A program made the translations under genes and the position numbers. This document shows positions 6,212 through 6,845 of a stretch of DNA of 6,845 bases, piece by piece. The stretch comes from Desulfobulbaceae bacterium (GTDB lineage: Bacteria > Desulfobacterota > Desulfobulbia > Desulfobulbales > SURF-16): assembly GCA_021160685.1 (NCBI GenBank), contig JAGHCC010000280.1, positions 1 through 6,845 on the forward strand, given 5' to 3'. Below the pieces are notes generated by a model, which saw only the letters and a program-made list of their open reading frames with translations, did not search any database and was not told where the DNA came from. How positions within the stretch are numbered: the stretch's first letter is position 1; each line of letters starts with the position of its first letter.

Positions 6212-6352
6212 TCGTGGCTATTTTAAATGCCATTCGGGTTGGACGAATATTTACATGTTTTGTCGTAGGTTCATGGCTGAAAATCTTATTTTGCTTAAAT
6301 TAATGACATTGTATCGTAGATAAAAAAAACCAGAACGAAAAAAACTATTCAA

Positions 6353-6845
6353 TTGACAACGCAAATCAGCAAAAAACTGGACTTTTCCAGCAACGAATCG
6401 GCAAGCCTGCTCTATGGACACCTGAACTGCAACCTGCAGGCTATTGAAAAGGCAACAGGGGTAACGGTCAAAGCACGCGGCACGTCATTAACCGTCAGCG
6501 GCCTGCCCCATGAGGTGGACGTTGCAACGACAACATTAAGACAAATTTACGAACTGATCGGAACCGGCTATCCCATCTATCCCCAGGATATCACTTATGC
6601 TATTAACATTCTGGAACGGTCTCCCAATACCAACCTAAAGAAAATCTTTCTGGATAAGGTCTTTATTACAGCAAAGCAGAAAATCATTTCACCCAAAAGC
6701 GTCAACCAGAAAGAATATATAGAAGCCATTCGCAACAATGATATTGTTTTCGGCATCGGGCCGGCCGGCACAGGCAAAACCTACCTGGCGGTGGCAAGTG
6801 CTATCGACGCGCTTGATAATGAACAAGTAAGACGCATCATCCTGG
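6353..6845 (+). CDS. phoH: PhoH-family ATPase, 3' end cut by the window
   Basis: The frame opens after TAG 6317-6319 and runs to the right edge. It encodes an N-terminal region resembling PhoH/YbeZ proteins (SASLLYGHLNCNLQAIEKA, then a small KH-like stretch VTVKARGTSLTVSG), a linker with YPQDITYAI, and the start of the P-loop ATPase domain. Walker A GPAGTGKT lies at residues 136-143 from the chosen start; Walker B and beyond are off the window. PhoH/YbeZ proteins are cytoplasmic NTPases linked to RNA metabolism and functionally to the endonuclease YbeY. No ATG or GTG lies upstream in the frame. TTG 6353 is the best start, about 11 residues before the conserved LDFSSNE motif, but it has no clear ribosome site. 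ATT 6347 is a remote alternative. Confidence 0.88.
   Translation, partial: MTTQISKKLDFSSNESASLLYGHLNCNLQAIEKATGVTVKARGTSLTVSGLPHEVDVATTTLRQIYELIGTGYPIYPQDITYAINILERSPNTNLKKIFLDKVFITAKQKIISPKSVNQKEYIEAIRNNDIVFGIGPAGTGKTYLAVASAIDALDNEQVRRIIL

Larger units (their letters stand above)
6005..6352. other. 348-bp intergenic region between the DsbA-like gene and phoH
   Basis: No credible gene is seen. The region holds a weak hairpin plus T-run just after the DsbA-like stop (6025-6047) and an 81-bp palindromic repeat (6131-6211). Short open frames here run across the palindrome and lack ribosome sites or recognisable protein features. No convincing promoter for the PhoH-like gene was found in 6212-6352. 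Confidence 0.7.

Noticed and set aside
6271..6296. Sigma-54-like TGGC...TTGC before phoH
   Set aside because: The spacing between the two elements is too long for a -24/-12 promoter.
6076..6303. 75-codon open frame after the DsbA-like gene
   Set aside because: It runs through the 81-bp palindrome, has no ribosome site and no recognisable protein pattern.

Overview
The window reads as chromosomal DNA of a Gram-negative bacterium with an outer membrane, since it carries a lipoprotein N-acyltransferase and an exported DsbA-type thiol oxidoreductase. Moderate G+C, an anaerobe-style two-cluster Fe-S/CCG protein, a DsbA with an extra N-terminal domain, and abundant small palindromic repeats between genes all suggest a Desulfobacterota (delta-proteobacterial, perhaps Desulfobulbales-like) genome. 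That placement is inference from protein flavour only. All genes found lie on the + strand.

Layout: (1) 1-625 is the 3' part of a CorC/HlyC-type CBS-domain protein, overlapping by one base with (2) lnt (625-2175), apolipoprotein N-acyltransferase. (3) A 105-bp spacer holds six exact 9-bp units starting with AAC. (4) prfB (2282-3377) encodes release factor 2 and is interrupted at codon 24 by an in-frame TGA inside a classical +1 programmed frameshift site. (5) The 366-bp gap 3378-3743 holds a REP-like hairpin/terminator, a small hairpin, a second 9-bp array in the opposite orientation, and a 103-bp non-coding miniature transposable element with 17-bp perfect terminal inverted repeats and an 8-bp target duplication. 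(6) 3744-5012 is a GlcF/LutA/GlpC-like Fe-S protein with no flavoprotein partner in view. (7) A promoter-like site precedes a secreted DsbA-family protein (5132-6004). (8) The 348-bp gap 6005-6352 holds a weak terminator and an 81-bp palindromic dispersed-type repeat. (9) From about 6353 to the right edge is the 5' part of a PhoH-family ATPase, cut just after Walker A.

corC and lnt appear coupled as a membrane/envelope unit, and prfB is probably autoregulated by its own product. The Fe-S protein and the DsbA-like protein look like separate transcription units. The PhoH-like gene recalls the widespread phoH-ybeY-corC-lnt neighbourhood, but here it lies downstream of lnt and is separated from it by three genes.

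No clearly new multigene system is visible. The most unusual content is in the spacers: the paired inverted 9-bp arrays around prfB, and a mobile element that inserted exactly into one of them and whose excision in silico restores a complete repeat unit.
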